From: Actinostola sp. cb2023 | Lineage: Eukaryota > Cnidaria > Anthozoa > Actiniaria > Actinostolidae | Direction of reading: 5' to 3' | Assembly (NCBI GenBank): GCA_033675265.1 | Contig: JAUJYZ010001347.1 | Coordinates: 186,001 to 250,000 of the forward strand | DNA: 64,000 nucleotides | In this document: positions 1 through 11,134 of the stretch, piece after piece | Layout: every line of letters begins with the position of its first letter | How positions within the stretch are numbered: position 1 is the stretch's first letter | Translations under genes and position numbers: made by a program | Notes under the pieces: generated by a model | Seen by the model: only the letters and a program-made list of their open reading frames with translations | Told to the model about the DNA's origin: nothing | Database searches by the model: none

Positions 1-65
1 TGTACTATTTTCATTTATTTTTTGCTTTTAAATACGTACTGCCCTCCTTCAATTTTGGGTTATGT
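1..65 (+). repeat. Dispersed repeat fragment, copy 1
   Basis: These bases resemble 48458-48523 in the same orientation. Both run from TGTACTATTTT through a T-rich stretch and CGTACTGCCC to AATTTTGGG, with roughly four in five bases shared by eye. The two copies lie 48 kb apart, so this is a genome-dispersed repeat cut by the window edge. No coding sequence or tRNA-like head is visible, and the class of repeat is unknown. Confidence 0.55.
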
Positions 66-489
66 ACGGCCCTGCCCTTACCAACCCCCTAATGAGGCAA
101 CCCACGCCTTCTAGCTAGTTTAAAGTGCTTGAGAGTCTTTTGCGCAAACCTGACTGTGTTGTTGAGAGATGTGACTTGTTCGTTGAGAATACTGTTTTCA
201 GAAGAGCAAGAAACTACTCTGTAAAAGAATTAAACGAGTTAAGTCGGTGCCACTCAAAACTCTCCAAATCAAGCGGGAAGTATCTCACTTTTTCTCTAAA
301 TTTTCTAAGTATTCTTTCTTCTTTCGGCGACTTTCTTGTGCTGACAGCTGCAATCATAATCAAGAGGGCAAATGATTATTGAACAACCGGAAACCAAAAT
401 AGTGGGAATTAATAAATGGTTAAAAGTAAGTGCAACAACAATATTATTATTTAGCATAATTACGTACGCAGGTGAATAATGGGCTCCTG
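66..489. other. No recognised feature
   Basis: An 85-codon open frame at 125-382 has no homology I recognise, no splice context and AT-driven composition. The end of the stretch (about 453-489) is a degraded partial unit of the tandem array that follows. Confidence 0.4.
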
Positions 490-1868
490 GTCATATTTAA
501 CAATTAATAAATACAATTAGTATAATTACGCAGGTGAATATATACATACGCGCGCTTTGATTGGTCAAGAATTACGTCATATTTAACAATTAATAAATAC
601 AATTAGCATATTTACGCAGGTGAATATATATATACGCGCGCTTTGATTGGTCAAGTATTACGTCATATTTAACAATTAATAAATACAATTAGTATAATTA
701 CGCAGGTGAATATATAGATACGCGCGCTTTGATTGGTCAAGAATTACGTCATATTTAACAATTAATAAATACAATTAGTATAATTACGCAGGTGAATATA
801 TATATACGCGCGCTTTGATTGGTCAAGAATTACGTCATATTTAACAATTAATAAATACAATTAGTATAACTACACAGGTGAATATATAGATACGCGCGCT
901 TTGATTGGTCAAGAATTACGTCATATTTAACAATTAATAAATACAATTAGCATAATTACGCAGGTGAATATATACATACGCGCGCTGTGATTGGTCAAGA
1001 ATTACGTCATATTTAACAATTAATAAATACAATTAGCATATTTACGCAGGTGAATATATACATACGCGCGCTTTGATTGGTCAAGAATTACGTCATATTT
1101 AACAATTAATAAATACAATTAGCATATTTACGCAGGTGAATATATATATACGCGCGCTTTGATTGGTCAAGTATTACGTCATGTTTAACAATTAATAAAT
1201 ACAATTAGTATAATTACGCAGGTGAATATATAGATACGCGCGCTTTGATTGGTCAAGAATTACGTCATATTTAACAATTAATAAATACAATTAGTATAAT
1301 TACGCAGGTGAATATATAGATACGCGCGCTTTGATTGGTCAAGAATTACGTCATATTTTAACAATTAATAAATACAATTAGCATATTTACGCAGGTGAAT
1401 ATATATATACGCGCGCTTTGATTGGTCAAGAATTACGTCATATTTAACAATTAATAAATACAATTAGCATATTTACGCAGGTGAATATATACATACGCGC
1501 GCTTTGATTGGTCAAGAATTACGTCATATTTAACAATTAATAAATACAATTAGTATAATTACGCAGGTGAATATATAGATACGCGCGCTTTGATTGGTCA
1601 AGAATTACGTCATATTTAACAATTAATAAATACAATTAGCATATTTACGCAGGTGAATATATATATACGCGCGCTTTGATTGGTCAAGAATTACGTCATA
1701 TTTAACAATTAATAAATACAATTAGCATAATTACGCAGATACGATGAATATAAAAATACGCGCGCTTTGATTGGTCAAGAATTACGTCATATTTAACAAT
1801 TAATAAATACAATTAGCATAATTACAGATACGATGAATATAAAAATACGCGCGCTTTGATTGGTCAAT
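490..1868 (+). repeat. 86-bp tandem array, 16 copies, with CCAAT and CRE-like motifs
   Basis: About sixteen head-to-tail copies of an 86-bp unit differ by a few substitutions each. Each unit holds an AT-rich half with TTAACAATTAATAAATAC, then GCAGGTGAATATATA, ACGCGCGC, TTGATTGGTCAA and AATTACGTCAT. The last two contain an inverted CCAAT box (NF-Y type) and a TTACGTCA site (CREB/ATF type). The last two copies are altered, with ACGATGAATATAAAAATAC in place of the usual middle. The array may be a plain minisatellite; the regulatory reading rests only on motif content. Confidence 0.9.
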
Positions 1869-2748
1869 AGTCGCGGTGCATGAATATGAAAAAGTTATCT
1901 ACGAAAATGGCCGTGTGTCGCTTTATCGATGTTTCGCACGAATACAAAGGAAACTGCATTTCTTAAAAATACAAATAGAGAAACAAAATCCGGTTTGAAG
2001 ATAATTAGAGATTCTGCATCCTCGTTTTGCGCTGAAAACTAGACAAAAGCGCAGCTAGTCTGAAGAGATTGTTCTGAATTTCCTCTTCGTGGCCACTGAT
2101 TGCGACCCAATTTTATTTTTAAACGAACACTTTGCCAACCTCTGTCGAGTTCGCGGCGGGAAAAATGATTCTAATTATAGCATCACCGGTTCAACAAGTA
2201 AACAAACAAACCTTGTTTTTAATTTTTCTGCGGATCCTTTTAAGGGCTCTTTCTTCAGTCTTTAATTGATAAGATAAAGAGCAATATTAATAACATTTAT
2301 GGCGAAAATTCTAGAAATTGATATCATTTGCGCTGATTGGTCAAATAAATCACGTGATGCATGCATGTTTTTGCTGACGTATGTAGTTCGGGTTTGAAGA
2401 AACTATGAATTTGTGAATGAAAAACACGTAAAATAAGGCTTTAGACACAAGAAACTTCATTGTAGAGTTGCCTTAGCTTGATATATCGAAGGTAAGTACT
2501 GTTTTGAATTCACAACTACCGCCTATAGCGATTCGTTGAACGGTAATTGCACTAAATGCAATATTGTGATGGGTTTGAAGTTTACAAGTGAAGAGCAACT
2601 CTATCACTAAGCACACAATGATACACTCTACTCCAGTGTCTTGTTTTGAGTATTATAGCAGTTGGAGTGCTAGACCTTCAGCGAGAACTTTAAAGAGATA
2701 GATACTAGAGACATTCGACCAACTGTTGACTGACTTAATTAGCTTTCC
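1869..2748. other. Unique sequence with possible promoter and first-exon signals
   Basis: No coding exon is recognisable. At 2334-2365 there is another GATTGGTCAA box followed by CACGTGATG, echoing the array upstream. A good splice donor, CGAAG|GTAAGTACT, lies near 2489 on the plus strand. This would fit a non-coding first exon around 2395-2489, but no downstream exon was found, so no gene is called. Confidence 0.3.
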
Positions 2749-3073
2749 AATAGACCTTTATTTTATACGGCGGCCATCTTGAATTATGGAGAAATTATGG
2801 GATGCCCAGGGTGCAAGCTAGTAACCATTTGGCCATGAAAAACTACGAAAACCTAATTTAAAGCAATGAATTTGTACAAAATTATACAACAATACACAAA
2901 ACATGTAGATATTAAGTCATATAACACTATGGCTAGAGTGACATAGAAAAATAATATATTGACGCGACTCCACTCTCTACAGTTTTTGGGTCATTTGCAC
3001 CCTGAGCATCTCATAATGTTTAGCCAAAACAATAGAATCCAAAATGGCCGCCATATCGGTAAAAAGGTCTATT
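2749..3073. mobile_element. MITE-like element with long inverted repeats and YY1-like sites
   Basis: The left arm starts AATAGACCTTTATTTTATAC and the right arm ends with the complementary AAAAAGGTCTATT. The arms pair with mismatches and gaps over about 75 bp and include GGCGGCCAT and ATGCCCAGGGTGCAA on the left, mirrored on the right. There is no coding capacity. The ends AATAGACC and GGTCTATT define the element, but no target-site duplication could be fixed. It probably moves with the transposase of an unknown DNA transposon. Confidence 0.7.
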
Positions 3074-3381
3074 CACCACTGAATCAATGAAGGGCATGCA
3101 CACTTTGAAATAATCAAAGTTCAATTTGTTTGCTTTCTTTATTTTATTTTTTGCTTTTTTATTTTGGCTATTCTTTCTTACAAGTTGTTTACTAGCTGAG
3201 CATGCTCGTCTCCTATGCCGTATTATGAGACATTCATGTTGCCAAGTGAATAGTTGTGGGTTCTACTCCTGTTGCTAAGCAAATAGCTGCACATCCATGG
3301 ACAATATAGCCGGATATTTCTAGATAAAATAATACTTGTATATACAAATTCTACATTCACGCACATGAGATTGAGTGTTTT

Positions 3382-4240
3382 CACTTGATTGATTGATTGA
3401 TTCAATCGATCATTCATTTATCCATTCACTCATTCATTCATCCATCCATTCAATCATCCATTCAATCATCCATTCATTCATTCATCCATCCATTCTTTCA
3501 TCCATTCATCCATCCATTCAATCATCCATTCATCCATTCAATCATCCATCCATTCATTCATCCATCCATTCAATCATTCATCCATCCATCCATCCATTAC
3601 TTCATCCATCTATTCATCCATTCATCCACTCATCCATCCACTCATCCATCCATTCATCCATTCATCCATTCATCCATTCATCCATTCATCCATCCGTTCA
3701 ATCATCCATCCATTCATCCATCCATTCAATCATCCATCCATTCATTCATCCATCCATTCAATCATTCATCCATTCCTTCATCCATCCATTCATCCATCCA
3801 TTCAATCATCCATTCATCCATTCATCCATTCAATCATCCATCCATCCATCTATTCATCCATTCATTCAATCATCCATTCATCCATTCATCCATCCATCCA
3901 CTCATCCATCCATTCATCCATCCATTCAATCATCCATCCATTCATTCATCCATCCATTCAATCATTCATCCATCCATTCATCCATCCATTCATCCATCCA
4001 TTCATCCATTCATCCATTCATCCATTCATCCATTCATCCATCCATTCATCCATCCATTCAATCATCCATCCATTCAATCATCCATCCATTCATTCATCCA
4101 TTCATCCATTCCTTCATCCATCCATTCATCCATCCATTCAATCATCCATTCATCCATCCATTCATCCATTCAATCATCCATCCATCCATCTATTCATCCA
4201 TTCATTCAATCATCCATTAAGTCATTCATTAAGTCATTCA
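3382..4240. repeat. CATT/CATC tetranucleotide tract
   Basis: About 850 bp of mixed ATTC and ATCC tetranucleotides, often as the 8-mer ATCCATTC. The period of four is out of register with codons, yet stops are rare because of composition, so two overlapping frames stay open for about 280 codons as Ile-His-Ser/Pro repeats. These are artefacts. At 3388-3410 the tract begins with TGATTGATTGATTCAATCGATC, where the motif changes strand, giving a small palindromic start. Confidence 0.95.
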
Positions 4241-4631
4241 TTCAATAATTCCCTATAAATACCCTAACCCACTTCATGACACCACATAAAATACCATGAC
4301 ACCCTTCCCCCTTGACCATTTTTGGGACGCTTTTTGAGAGTCAAAAGTCAAAACTTGCCATAATGCTGGCGAACAGGGGAATTATAGCATTCAGCTTAGT
4401 TTAGCAAGGAATTCGCCATGGTTACAATGTACATTTAAACTCCCATTGGTCACTTTGCAGGACAAGCGCACTGACATGCAAATTTCGGATTACTGAGTGT
4501 GTGTTATGTTTCGACGTAAATGCCATTATGCTTTTGACATAATGTTTGTTTTTTACAAACAAAATAACAATTAACGTACAAAGGGGACACGATTTACAAA
4601 GCACATATAACAAAAATTAAGGGTGTGGCAC
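4241..4631. other. No recognised feature
   Basis: This stretch lies downstream of the 3' end of the 132-residue gene. It holds no splice pair, repeat or long open frame that I can support. Confidence 0.4.
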
Positions 4632-4653
4632 TTTATTTCATTGCCACTTTATT
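4632..4653 (-). terminator. Two AATAAA poly(A) signals
   Basis: On the minus strand AATAAA occurs at 4653-4648 and again at 4637-4632, starting 20 bases after the TAG stop of the gene upstream. This supports the final exon ending here instead of splicing onward from the GTATGT at 4696-4691. Confidence 0.5.
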
Positions 4654-4672
4654 TTGGTATTCAGACAAATGT

Positions 4673-5364
4673 CTAACATTCCCAGAAAATATCAACACAT
4701 ACCTTGTTACGAGGGGGTCCTCGATGGGACAGTGGAAATATCTCTCCAGTATAATCTCCTTCTTCAGGCCTGTTTAGTGTGAACTCACCTCCAGGGCTAT
4801 CCGTGGAATCCTGGAGAAAGCTGGAGGTCTGTTGATCATTTATATGTAAAATGCGCTATTAACATTTTCAATGTGTGGGATATAAAACCATGAAGTGCAG
4901 TGGAGAGGGGAGGGGAGGGCGGGGTCCTAATAAGATATCAAGGGCGGGGTGGGGGTTGCTTTACTCACCGTTAAGCTACTGTCAAAAGACAAGAAACCAC
5001 TGTTCTCAGAATCACAACTTTGTACTTCATATTCCTGTTTGATGTTTAAAAACTCCATTTCTTTGTTGCTCTTTTGCTTTTTCTGTAAAATAACAAGTCA
5101 GTACAGTCACTTTTAAGCCTGATAGTTCTCTAAGATGGACACCCTTGTCTGGTCCTTTTTGCACCGTTTTATCACCAGTAAAATCTTGTCGTTAAAAACA
5201 CTTAACCTATGCGACAAGACAGAAATGGACCACGTTGTTTGCTTGTTTTCTACTCAAAGAATGTGCCAGAAGAAGTCAGCTGTCACACACATGTACAACA
5301 GACAGACACTGGAAATTGACTTTATTTATTATTATTATTATTATTTTTTATATTGATTGATTGA

Positions 5365-5423
<59 letters not shown>

Positions 5424-6233
5424 TATATTTCTTTTATATATTTTAACAAAGTTTATGTTGAAGGGGGTGGGGGAAAGGTGAAGGATAGAATAGGAAAATG
5501 TGCTGGATTGCAAGCTCTTGCCATCCAATGCATTTTCCAAACAAAATCTTAGAAAATTAAACGTTCGATTTAAATTTTTAATGTCAATCCTCTTTCGAAA
5601 CTCCGCCCTTTTACTAATTTCCTGCTGCTCTTTTGAGTCATTTCTGGAGTTAATTTCGGCACTGCTGTTCGATTGAAGGGGGTTAGGGTCACGTGACCAA
5701 TTAGTGCAAGGGGGTTAGGGTCACGTGACCTATTAGTGCAAGTGCCCTATTGTATTTGCTTCCACGATGAGTCGTTTTAGAACTGTTAGTTGTTGGAATT
5801 CCGATTGCCTTACCTTGTCCAGCAAACACGAGATTTGAAACAATACTCTGGCGTCTTCCTTGTTAGCTCGTTCAATTACTGATGACTTGGACTTGGAAGA
5901 TAACTGTTTCTTTTTATAGTTGATTAGAAATTAGTGTAATTATCATCACCATCATTCGTCATGTCAACATCCATTCAGGCATCGTTACCAAGATAATAAA
6001 ATAAAAAAATAAAATAAAAAGGTCACTTTTACGGCACGATCGTTATCATCATCCATCATCATCATCCATCATCATAATCATCATAATATCATCATCATCA
6101 TAATATCATCCATCATCATCATCCTTCATCCAGTTATCACTTATCGCTGTTTTTCGTATTTCTATGGTGGACTTACTTCTTCGTTAGCAATCATATCCAC
6201 AAATCCTTTGTATGCCATGTCGTATACCTCCAT
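4673..6233 (-). CDS. Unrecognised protein, about 132 aa, four coding exons
   Basis: Coding exons on the minus strand are 6233-6177 (19 codons, ATG with A at -3 and G at +4), 5903-5814 (30), 5082-4969 (38) and 4810-4673 (45 plus TAG). Every junction is GT-AG (donors GTAAGT, GTAAGG, GTGAGT) and phase 0, and the frame stays open throughout. Joined to the 5' UTR exon, an in-frame TAA lies just before the ATG, which supports this start. The protein begins MEVYDMAYKGFVDMI, has a charged middle with DARVLFQISCLLDKK that could be a short helix or coiled coil, then an acidic Ser-rich part (SFDSSLTDSTDSPGG) and a Pro/Arg-rich tail. I see no signal peptide, membrane segment or known domain. The last exon has a usable donor (AAG|GTATGT, 4696), so the true C-terminus could lie further on, but TAG plus two AATAAA signals favour the end given. 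Function unknown. Confidence 0.6.
5330..5424. repeat. ATT and TTGA microsatellites
   Basis: A short ATT run (about 5330-5346) is followed by about 17 copies of TTGA with one indel. The tract lies inside the intron between the second and third coding exons of the 132-residue gene. Confidence 0.9.
5677..5741. promoter_or_regulatory. Duplicated 32-bp unit with two GTCACGTGAC palindromes
   Basis: Two adjacent copies of GGGGGTTAGGGTCACGTGAC lie 32 bp apart. The perfect palindrome GTCACGTGAC sits at 5688-5697 and 5720-5729. This is the E-box form bound by MiT/TFE and USF bHLH-zip factors in animals. It lies in an intron of the 132-residue gene. Site use is inferred from sequence alone, and a chance short duplication is also possible. 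Confidence 0.4.
6040..6125. repeat. Imperfect ATC/CATCAT tract
   Basis: ATC triplets with CC and TA interruptions run for about 85 bp. They lie in the first coding intron of the 132-residue gene and have no visible role. Confidence 0.8.
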
Positions 6234-7413
6234 TGTAATTGGGGCCTGGTTTCAATACATGGAAAAATAAATAGACGAAAATAAATAATAATAAAATAAT
6301 AATATTTATATGCGAACATAAAGTAAAAATCAAATTAAAATCAAAACACAATAGTAACACAATAACATAAAATTTAAATTTAATAACACGAAAAACTGAG
6401 AAAGGAACTGAATAAATAGAGTAACAAAAAGCCAACGCGTCAAAATAGTACGTTTTATCCTATATGTTCGTGACAATGGATTATTCGAGGACGCGTCGGT
6501 AAGCATGTAATATAGCATGAGACTATTTCCACAGAGTAAAGCCGGTAAAATACCTCCCGATTTAATCTTAAACTTTATAGGTCGATCGACAAAAGTAGTG
6601 AATGGAATTTGCACACGTCAACTGGTGATACCTTTTCGTCACACGAATATCGGCTTACGAATCTGTTTTGAAACCAGTATTGCTACGTGAACGAGACTTA
6701 ATGCGATCGCAAGCTTGCTTCATAATCGGCTATACTCACTTACTTCCAATTCACAGAGCTAGGTTAGACAGCTTAGGGATACCAGCCTTCAGGAGCTAAG
6801 GTTCAATGCTGGACAGTGAATCAACGGCCTACATATATATCAAACCTAATTTCCTACTCGATATGGAACCGACCCGATTGGCTACTAACTGGCATAATAA
6901 TTCACTTGGCAATAGATGACGGCGCATGTACTTATGAATCCTGTCTATAAACGCACGTTGCAGGATGTTGCATTGTAGTTATTTCTAAATTGAGGTCGGT
7001 GTGGTTCACTATCCTGGCACGTGAGAGAGATATAGTAAACGATAATATCAAAATAATTTTCAGTTTTTTAATACTTTGAAGAATTCTGATAAGCAGATCT
7101 GGCGGATGTACAATTGCTCGAAACTCGTGGATGGATGAGTGACAAAGAATCACTGTCATATGCCGGCAATCCTGTTTGCTGAATATCGATCGTGACATTC
7201 GATCCATGAATCCAAGTCCTACATCTGCAATCAGTTAAAAAAAGTAGTTTTCTGTTCAATGACTCTGCGTTGTGACTGAGAAACTCGGAAGGTTTATCGT
7301 ACCCGCACTCGATGTATACACGTCTCAGTGATGATATTGTTAATCATAATATGAAAAAAAAAAGCAAACTGGAAAATAGGATACGCCGATGTGTTTAACT
7401 TTCATGTGATATT

Positions 7414-7478
7414 TCCAATACCAAAAATAGTATCCAATACCAAAAATAGTATCCAATACCAAAAATAGTATCCAATAA
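7414..7478. repeat. 19-bp tandem repeat, 3.4 copies
   Basis: TCCAATACCAAAAATAGTA is repeated head to tail three times plus a partial copy. It falls within the proposed 5' UTR intron of the 132-residue gene. Confidence 0.9.
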
Positions 7479-7587
7479 TCAATACTACTGAGCAATAGCT
7501 GATATAATGGCCTTGCGGTTCTACTGTGTGCGACCATAGATATACTAGAAACTACTAGGGGGAAACAACAACATTTTCTTCACCTAC

Positions 7588-7650
7588 CTGGATTTACCGG
7601 CTCTTTTTCACCGCTGAATAAACCAAAGTCCATCAGTATTTATTCAGTTC
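7588..7650 (-). other. Probable 5' UTR exon of the 132-aa gene
   Basis: On the minus strand AAATCCAG|GTAGGTGAAG at 7588/7587 is a good donor that could join to the acceptor ACCAG|GCCCC at 6245, 12 bases before the ATG. The upstream limit is a guess, since no TATA box or transcription start is evident. The intron between holds only unique AT-rich DNA and the 19-bp repeat. Confidence 0.35.
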
Positions 7651-8878
7651 TCTTTGGTCTTCATGAAGCAAAATACGTTTGTATCATTTTTTCAAATACT
7701 TTGTCGACACGCGTTGCACACGTGTCGAAATTAGCGATGGGTAAATTGGTGACGTGTCGTTCTTGACTTCAGGGTACCGGTTCCTTGAAGCGATTCACCG
7801 AGATATTTTGACAACCTGCACTTCAATAAACACAGCATGATTGCCGATGACTTCGACTGACGTTTTAACCGGATTTGACCATAATTTTTACACTTTTTCG
7901 TGGCTGAGAAATTTTGACAATTGAACGTTTAGTTTCGTCGAGATGAAATTAAAGTCTGGACGGTTTTTAATGACTTTTTAGTGAATTGACAATTAAAACA
8001 AAACGCTATCACCAACAGTTTGACACTATTGATTGATAAATTGATTCAAATGTGCCTCTTTTTAACCATTTTCTCGGCAAATAAGATGGTGTATGCTACG
8101 TTTTGAAGATGAAGTGTGAAGCTTTAGTAAAGATGTTTTCTGTCCACGATGCACCAACACTAGCCAATACAAAATTAAACATTTAGCAACTCGCGGTATT
8201 TTGATGACCTTCAGACCAGATGTTTTCTCTGATTAGCATAAAGCCCAGAATTATATCATTCACTTGGCTGCTTTTTTTCGTTAAATGAAACGAGAAAATA
8301 CGAAGAAATAAAATACAAATGATGAAATACTTAGAAAATGTTATCGGTTACTATGAGTGTATACGTGACCTGTTATAGTTATATAAACGTGATATCGACC
8401 TGTCACAAAAATACTAATAAAATATGTGACATTTAAATGAAAAGACGTTAACAATATAAAGAAAAGGTGAATAAACTGCCTCTGGCTTAAGCTTTTCAAA
8501 AACTAGAGCTCTAAAGTAGTAAACAGTTAGTACTGTAATTGACACTTTTAGTTCTTCGTGGAGATTGAAAATGCTACTTCTTCAGATAGAGAAGTAATCG
8601 TGTTTCAAATTGCAACGAGTACAGGAGACTGTCTTTTTAATTCATCATATCGCAAAGTGTTAATTTGATCCTACAGGACTCGAAGACATTCCTGACTAAT
8701 ATTCTTCTGTTGCTAAGCATCACTACCAAGGACTGATCTCTATGGCTCTACAGTGCTGTGCAGTATTAGTTTGATTGGCATTAACGTTTTCTGTAAAAAT
8801 GACACTTTATCTTTTCAAATAAGTAGTGCATAGAAGATAGTTTGAAAATTGTGCAACAAAGGGTTATCTGTGCAGGCC
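7651..8878. other. No recognised feature
   Basis: Unique AT-rich sequence, presumably containing the promoter of the minus-strand gene. I see no open frame of interest, repeat or RNA gene. Confidence 0.35.
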
Positions 8879-9099
<221 letters not shown>

Positions 9100-9304
9100 T
9101 TAAAGAGCTTTTCCAAATTAAAGTAAGACATAAAAGTATATATGTAGCATTGACAGTATCCATGAGAAAGCGAACACAAAACTAGTACCTTTGATGTGGA
9201 TAGACAGATATAGTATGAGAGTAACATCAAAATGCATCAATACATGAATAAATGCATGAATAAAAACGAACTAGTGAGCTGAAAGTTGTATGTATAGAAT
9301 ATTT

Positions 9305-9420
9305 ATTGGTTATTCCATGGTTTTCTATGGTCGCCTAAAGGCTCGTTGTATACCAAATATAATATAATTTTTTCGTGAAATATCCGCCCGTATTCCATAG
9401 AAAACCATGGAATAACCAAT
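9305..9420. repeat. Perfect 26-bp inverted repeat, hairpin 1
   Basis: Arms 9305-9330 and 9395-9420 are exact reverse complements (ATTGGTTATTCCATGG and its partner) around a 64-bp loop. It is probably a small fold-back element or the end of a larger one, since two more hairpins follow within 450 bp. Confidence 0.8.
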
Positions 9421-9561
9421 GTTATTATACTACTATTACGTAATTTTACCTTATAAGGCCAAGAAAACTCGAAAAATATGGAGCCGTATTACCATAGTTC
9501 TAAAAGCTCAAAAAACAATATTATGATAAAATTACGTCACAGTTATATAATAAATCCCTCA

Positions 9562-9692
9562 TTAGATGTTTTCTCGGGTATTACGGGCTGACATTTTACT
9601 TGTTGCTCGCATTTTTCCTCGCCCTGCGGGCTCGGAAAAATACATTCGCAACTCGTAAAATATCAGCCCGTAATACCTGAGAAAACATCTAA
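9562..9692. mobile_element. 38-bp inverted repeat with nested hairpin, hairpin 2
   Basis: Arms 9562-9599 and 9655-9692 pair with two mismatches and include TTAGATGTTTTCTC and TATTACGGGCTGA. The loop is itself self-complementary around GCCCTGCGGGC (about 9604-9653). The structure is nearly a continuous hairpin of 131 bp, as in short MITEs. Confidence 0.75.
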
Positions 9693-9703
9693 TAAGCTGT
9701 ATA

Positions 9704-9841
9704 TATTATCCTATACATATTACATCAACAATTAAAATTTACAACGTTTTGATTGGCTAATACAAACTATGAAATATCGCTCTGTATTTCATAAAAATGG
9801 TGAGCTCTGATTGGCTGAGATGTAATATGTATAGGATAATA
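9704..9841. mobile_element. 23-bp perfect inverted repeat, hairpin 3
   Basis: Arms 9704-9726 and 9819-9841 are exact reverse complements beginning TATTATCCTATACATATTAC. GATTGGCT occurs inward of both arms, and a smaller hairpin (TGAAATA...TATTTCA) lies inside. This is a MITE-like structure without coding sequence. Confidence 0.75.
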
Positions 9842-9892
9842 GAATGTAGGGGTAGTGTGTGTGAGAGTACAGTGTCTCCCAATTAGTGCGCT

Positions 9893-9966
9893 AGCACTAA
9901 AATAAATTGGACACTTAAATAAACAGCTATAGTTAAAATAAATTGGACACTTAAATAAACAGCTAT
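9893..9966. repeat. 37-bp direct duplication
   Basis: Two adjacent copies of a 37-bp unit containing AAATTGGACACTTAAATAAA, followed by a T run. The rest of 9842-10215 is unique DNA with short AAT runs near 10097 and 10172. Confidence 0.85.
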
Positions 9967-10215
9967 AGTTTTTTTATTTATTACTGATGATTGAACGAAA
10001 CTATCTACTGGACTGCATGTCCTGCATATAGATGGATGAGAGATGAACGGGTCGCGGGTGTATAGAAATGGTACTGAGCTGGTAATTCGTTTTAATAATA
10101 ATAATAATTAAAACTTTAAAACTTTTAAAGCCTTTTATTTATTACAAATTTACAGCAAACACATTATGTACAATAATAATAATAATAATTCGAATGAGGA
10201 GAGATTTGGATAAAC

Positions 10216-10732
10216 ATTTAATAAGAAAACATTGCGACAGTCAAACTCTAAAATTCATACTAAAGATATAGTATAATAAAAGCGACGACGTTTCGACGTT
10301 TAGCTCACGTCATTATCAAGTCAAAGAAACATGGACAAGCAAAGTCAAGACCTATAGAGCATCTTTTCTCTATTTAAGGAAATGCAAGAACAAATTTGAC
10401 TGTTTAATATTCGAGATGCTTTTCATTAAAGACATTAAGCCTAGCCTAAATACACAAACAGACTCTGTTCGCGCTAAGTTATTCAAGTGACATTTTTCAT
10501 CTCACTTTAGCTTTGTATTTTAGTTTTTATTGTTCTTATTGTTCTTAATATTTTTGTATTTATTTCGTATGTCCCTTAGGAATTTTTCACTGTATATATA
10601 TATATTCATAGTTTTCTCTTCATTTTTTGACTTGATAATGACGTGAGCTAAACTTCGAAACGTCGTCGCTTTTATTATACTATATCTTTAGTATGAATTT
10701 TAGAGTTTTACTGTCGCAATGTTTTCTTATTA

Positions 10733-10735
<3 letters not shown>
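10216..10735. mobile_element. Fold-back element with 110-bp arms, Penelope-like ends suspected
   Basis: Arm 10216-10325 and arm 10626-10735 are near-perfect inverted copies around about 300 bp of AT-rich DNA. Read from the loop outward, each arm has CTTGATAAT, then the hairpin GACGT-GAGCTAA-ACGTC (one stem base changed in the right arm), then GAAACGTCGTCGC. A hairpin followed by GAAA recalls the hammerhead motifs known from Penelope-like retroelement repeats, but the CUGANGA strand is degenerate and no stem III forms. No reverse transcriptase is present. The element is bordered by AAT-rich runs on both sides. Confidence 0.6.
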
Positions 10736-10795
<60 letters not shown>

Positions 10796-10843
10796 GTTAA
10801 TAATAATAATAATAATATTATAATAATAGTAATAATAATTTAT
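10736..10843. repeat. TAA microsatellite
   Basis: About 20 uninterrupted TAA/AAT triplets followed by a broken run. It abuts the right arm of the fold-back element. At 10843-10870 a TTTATTTATCCGTGG motif resembles sequences near 23437 and 34060. Confidence 0.9.
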
Positions 10844-11134
10844 TTATCCGTGGTACTTGAGAAGTTATCCCTACGAGCGTTGAATACCTTTTATACCTGA
10901 ACAAGAAATTCGTTAGAATCAACTAGAAGTCTAGAAACTGAAGACACAAAATTGAACTAAGATAAGTTTAATAATATTTCATACCAAGTGATAAAAAAAT
11001 AACACAAAATTATGTAAGGGTTTTGAAGTTAAAAATTATCATATTCAGTTGTATAAAGTTTAGCGTTATTGTTTTTGTTATTAGTTTTCGTTGGGAAGTT
11101 GTTCAGTGATACTAGCTGCGGTCACATTCTGTGC

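Noticed and set aside
2395..2489. First exon of a plus-strand gene
   Set aside because: Only one donor-like site supports it; no start codon context or partner exon was found.
3382..4248. Two overlapping 275-283-codon open frames
   Set aside because: They are translations of a CATT/CATC tract; the Ile-His-Ser/Pro repeats reflect composition only.
5677..5741. Telomeric TTAGGG repeat
   Set aside because: TTAGGG occurs only twice, as part of a 32-bp duplication, not as a tandem hexamer run.
9960..10005. A CTGATGA...GAAAC hammerhead candidate
   Set aside because: The two core strands are present but stem II is nearly absent and no stem III or cleavage triplet can be placed.
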